This document shows, one piece after another, positions 6,958 to 8,475 of a DNA stretch of 8,475 nt. Each line of letters opens with the position of its first letter. Position 1 is the first letter of the stretch. Origin of the DNA: Bacteroidota bacterium (GTDB lineage Bacteria > Bacteroidota > Bacteroidia > M30B66); the NCBI GenBank assembly GCA_947497195.1, contig CANMGM010000093.1:1-8475 (forward strand), given 5' to 3'. Position numbers and translations under genes: made by a program. The notes below the pieces were generated by a model that saw only the letters and a program-made list of their open reading frames with translations, did not search any database and had not been told where the DNA came from.

Positions 6958-7419
6958 TTATTTTGCGACAGGAGTTACGTTTATGGCAGCGTTGCTTGAA
7001 TTGGATGCTTCGGGAACACCTGTGTTAACGCGAATAATGTCGCTGTAAGTATATGTTTGGTCAGTCCCGACTGTCATAACACGGTAATAATTTTGTCCTG
7101 GATTGGGTGTTTCATCTACAAACGAGTAGAATAGATTAACGCACAAAGGTGAACCTACGCGGTCTTTAAATCCGAGGGCTTCAAATTCCACACCGTCGGT
7201 CGATCGTTCGACGATAAAAATGCCGTCTTTTTCATCGTTCGATACCAGCCAGCGCACATAGGTTTTGCCTCCGTTGTGTACAGGCGAAAACGATAAAATC
7301 GGATTATAACTGTCTTGCATAAGGCTTGCCGAGCCTACTAGGCCGGATCCCATTTTTTGTTGTGCCGATGCAGCATGTGTTAGCAATAAAAGCGTACAGG
7401 CAATAATTAGATTTTTCAT
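6958..7419 (-). CDS. Small exported Fn3-like (Ig-fold) protein, no T9SS tail
   Basis: 153 residues from ATG at 7419-7417. The start gives an ideal signal peptide (KNLIIACTLLLLTHAASA, cleaved before QQKMGS). A further in-frame ATG at 7455 would add 12 residues ahead of it (ending QFSIT) and is less likely. After a short linker, one beta-sandwich module runs from about residue 45 to 135: TYVRWLVSNDE, FIVERSTDGVEFEALG, FYSFVDETP, GQNYYRVMTVG, TYSDIIRVN. This W, then ERS.DG..FE.(I/L)G, then NYYRV pattern is common just before T9SS tails in Bacteroidota surface proteins. Here no sorting domain follows; the chain ends in a short Ser/Asn-rich tail. That suggests a periplasmic protein or one that partners another exported protein. 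The neighbouring LamG gene 43 nt downstream is the obvious candidate partner (inferred). Function is not recognised beyond the fold. Confidence 0.78.
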   Translation of the reverse strand: MKNLIIACTLLLLTHAASAQQKMGSGLVGSASLMQDSYNPILSFSPVHNGGKTYVRWLVSNDEKDGIFIVERSTDGVEFEALGFKDRVGSPLCVNLFYSFVDETPNPGQNYYRVMTVGTDQTYTYSDIIRVNTGVPEASNSSNAAINVTPVAK

Positions 7420-7481
7420 GGTGATACTGAACTGGCTTGTGTAAATAGTTTTCATTGTATTTAAATTGTTTGTTTGAATTG

Positions 7482-7549
7482 TTTACGTAAAACTATTCAG
7501 CGCGTTAATTTCATTTCTGCACACATATTCGTGCAGGTTACGTATGTAA
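7482..7549. promoter_or_regulatory. Two TACGTA-centred palindromic sites, candidate operators
   Basis: TTTACGTAAA (7482-7491) is a perfect 10-bp palindrome. TTACGTATGTAA (7538-7549) contains the same TACGTA core, and its outer TTAC/GTAA arms pair across GTAT. The cores are 55 bp apart, close to a whole number of helical turns, and both lie upstream of the minus-strand gene starting at 7419. This could be a paired operator for a dimeric regulator. Short palindromes are common in AT-rich DNA, so the support is weak. Confidence 0.25.
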
Positions 7550-7631
7550 GATATTTGGGTAATGCAAGATTTCTTTAGTTCGAAATCCTTGTTATTGTTG
7601 AAATTTGACTTTTAAAGGCAGAAATGAAATT
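7507..7631. repeat. Perfect 14-bp inverted repeat enclosing 97 bp
   Basis: AATTTCATTTCTGC at 7507-7520 and its exact reverse complement GCAGAAATGAAATT at 7618-7631 bracket 97 bp. The match does not extend as a Watson-Crick pair on either side. Inside the left arm's inner edge lies a 6-bp hairpin, CTGCAC (7517-7522)/GTGCAG (7531-7536), which competes with the long-range pairing. No obvious target-site duplication flanks the unit and there is no reading frame inside. It could be a tiny MITE-like insertion, or a long stem in the 5' leader of the gene at 7419. Confidence 0.55.
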
Positions 7632-7641
7632 GTAAGGATTT
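7583..7641. repeat. 8-bp inverted repeat overlapping the longer one
   Basis: AAATCCTT (7583-7590) and AAGGATTT (7634-7641) are perfectly complementary, and two G.U pairs (7591 with 7633, 7592 with 7632) could lengthen the stem in a plus-strand RNA. The right arm begins just after the right arm of the 14-bp repeat. The two stems interleave (7507 > 7583 > 7618 > 7634), giving a pseudoknot-like or mutually exclusive layout. Confidence 0.35.
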
Positions 7642-7740
7642 TAATGTATCAACAGGAAAGCATTTGCAAAGAATGCAGAATTGGATTTTTTTACCGGGAA
7701 TTGATTTTTATTCTTCTCAGATTTTGATTTTTCAGTGCCA

Positions 7741-7772
7741 TAAAAAAGAAAAAGCTCCGCAAAACGGAGCTT
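7741..7772 (-). terminator. Rho-independent terminator of the right-edge T9SS gene
   Basis: On the minus strand AAGCTCCG, loop TTTTG, CGGAGCTT forms a perfect 8-bp stem (plus-strand arms 7752-7759 and 7765-7772). It is followed at once by a T-rich tract (TTTTTCTTTTTT, from 7753 down to 7742). It lies 27 nt past the stop codon at 7800-7802. Stem, loop size and T-tract all fit an intrinsic terminator, so the right-edge gene and the Fn3-like gene at 7419 are probably separate transcripts. Confidence 0.9.
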
Positions 7773-7799
7773 CTCAAAGTTAAGGTTGGTAGGTATATT

Positions 7800-8475
7800 T
7801 TAGAGACGTTTTATCAGTTTCACCTGATCGCTGCTTTCGTTTTGTGCCACCTGGAAGAAATACACTCCAGGCTTTAATTCAGGTTCTGCTTTGAAGCGGA
7901 AATGCTGCTCGGTTTGTTTGCTGCAAGCCACTTCTTCGGTGTGCAGAATTTCCCCTCTTAGGTTCAATAATTTCAACACAGCTTTGCCTTCTTGGGGTAC
8001 CGAATAGCTCACTTCGAATTCTTTATCGAACGGATTCGGTTGAGGTGATTCGATCTTAACGGATTCGGCGGTAGCATCTTCAATGTTTACCGGGGTAATC
8101 ATCGAATATTCGGTTTCGCCCGATGCATTTGTCAATTTTACGCGGTAGTAATTTGTACCAATCTGCGCTTTCGCATCGCGGAACCGATAACTCAATACAT
8201 CGTTGCTGTTGCCTGCACCGGGTTTGGTGCCAATGGATTCGAAATTCACACCATCGAGCGAACGTTCAATGGTGAACGATTCGTTTTCGATTTCGTTTAC
8301 CGTTATCCATTTCAACTCTACAGTATTGCCTTGTGCTTCGGCATCGAAGGTTAAAAGACTCATAGCAATTTGTTGGATAATCGACTCTGTTGCTCCGGCT
8401 GTTGCAAAAAGAGTAGGATTGCTTTGGTTTTTAAACTCGGTCGAAATCCATTCGTTCGAGCGAACTACATTGGCA
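7800..8475 (-). CDS. C-terminal part of a T9SS-exported Fn3-like surface protein, 5'-truncated by the window edge
   Basis: The frame is open from the window edge down to TAA at 7802-7800 and yields 224 residues. An internal ATG at 8363 exists, but the frame upstream of it (ANVVRSNEWISTEF, then IIQQIAM) has no stop, so the real start is probably outside the window. Residues about 41-130 form an Fn3-like module: VELKWITVNE, FTIERSLDGVNFESIG, LSYRFRDA, GTNYYRVKLTN. It is closely similar in pattern to the neighbouring protein at 7419. Residues about 139-224 are a T9SS type A sorting domain: PQPNPFDKEFEVSYSV, AVLKLLNLRGEIL, ELKPGVYFFQV, ending VKLIKRL. After Sec export it should cross the outer membrane through T9SS and be anchored or released. 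The N-terminal functional domain is not visible, so no role can be given. An intrinsic terminator follows. Confidence 0.88.
   Translation of the reverse strand, partial: ANVVRSNEWISTEFKNQSNPTLFATAGATESIIQQIAMSLLTFDAEAQGNTVELKWITVNEIENESFTIERSLDGVNFESIGTKPGAGNSNDVLSYRFRDAKAQIGTNYYRVKLTNASGETEYSMITPVNIEDATAESVKIESPQPNPFDKEFEVSYSVPQEGKAVLKLLNLRGEILHTEEVACSKQTEQHFRFKAEPELKPGVYFFQVAQNESSDQVKLIKRL

Larger units (their letters stand above)
7420..7740. other. AT-rich non-coding spacer, presumed promoter/leader of the Fn3-like gene
   Basis: About 320 bp without a convincing gene on either strand. It should contain the promoter for the minus-strand unit that starts at 7419. No clean TTTG/TAnnTTTG pair was found on the minus strand; the nearest -7 match is TAGTTTTA, read on the minus strand from 7495-7488, with no -33 partner. 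The spacer holds several inverted repeats, listed separately: a 14-bp pair at 7507-7520/7618-7631, an 8-bp pair at 7583-7590/7634-7641, a 6-bp hairpin at 7517-7536, a 5-bp hairpin GCATT/AATGC at 7660-7676, and palindromes centred on TACGTA at 7482-7491 and 7538-7549. Confidence 0.55.

Noticed and set aside
6751..7028. Plus-strand frames across the start of the LamG gene
   Set aside because: They are antisense to the membrane anchor and the intergenic spacer, with no domain. The minus-strand genes are well supported.
7420..7455. Upstream ATG start for the Fn3-like gene
   Set aside because: The 12 extra residues push the signal peptide inward, while ATG at 7419 gives a textbook one. Not fully excluded.
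7507..7631. Insertion-sequence remnant
   Set aside because: The enclosed 97 bp has no coding potential and there is no clear target-site duplication, so only an inverted repeat is claimed and not an IS.

Overview
The window looks like chromosomal DNA from a member of the Bacteroidota, in a lineage with a type IX secretion system (T9SS). The evidence is two C-terminal T9SS-type sorting domains, Sec signal peptides on proteins built from adhesion-type modules (IgGFc-binding, CotH + lamin-tail, Fn3-like), starts without Shine-Dalgarno sequences, and moderate GC content. No rRNA, tRNA, transposase, integrase, phage gene or CRISPR array was seen. Genus and species cannot be named from this sequence.

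Layout from left to right. (1) 1-1195, minus: the N-terminal 398 residues of a secreted IgGFc-binding-domain protein whose C-terminus lies outside the window. (2) 1196-1289: a 94-bp divergent intergenic region. (3) 1290-5405, plus: a very tight three-gene cluster. It holds a classical short-chain dehydrogenase, a tandem-domain VOC (glyoxalase-fold) protein that overlaps it by ATGA, and a secreted CotH-kinase/lamin-tail protein with a T9SS tail that begins one base after the VOC stop, probably at a TTG. (4) 5406-5540: a convergent intergenic region with a GC-rich, structured element made of two related 21-nt half-units, followed by a small AT-rich hairpin. (5) 7419-5541, minus: a two-gene unit, first a small exported Fn3-like protein, then a membrane-anchored DUF2341 + LamG protein; a 6-bp hairpin sits in the 43-nt spacer. 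(6) 7420-7799: an AT-rich spacer with a perfect 14-bp inverted repeat around 97 bp, other smaller inverted repeats, and a clear intrinsic terminator for the next gene. (7) 7800-8475, minus: the C-terminal 224 residues of a T9SS-exported Fn3-like protein whose N-terminus lies outside the window.

Working together: most of the window serves the cell surface or envelope. The IgGFc-binding, CotH/LTD and right-edge proteins are probably exported, and the last two carry T9SS tails. The Fn3-like protein at 7419 and the LamG protein at 6914 lack such tails and look like a periplasmic/inner-membrane pair. The SDR-VOC pair is cytosolic small-molecule chemistry. Its tight coupling to a secreted CotH protein is the least expected arrangement here. 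No complete new defence or mobile system is visible. The best candidates for undescribed biology are the structured element at 5421-5510 and the inverted-repeat spacer at 7507-7641.
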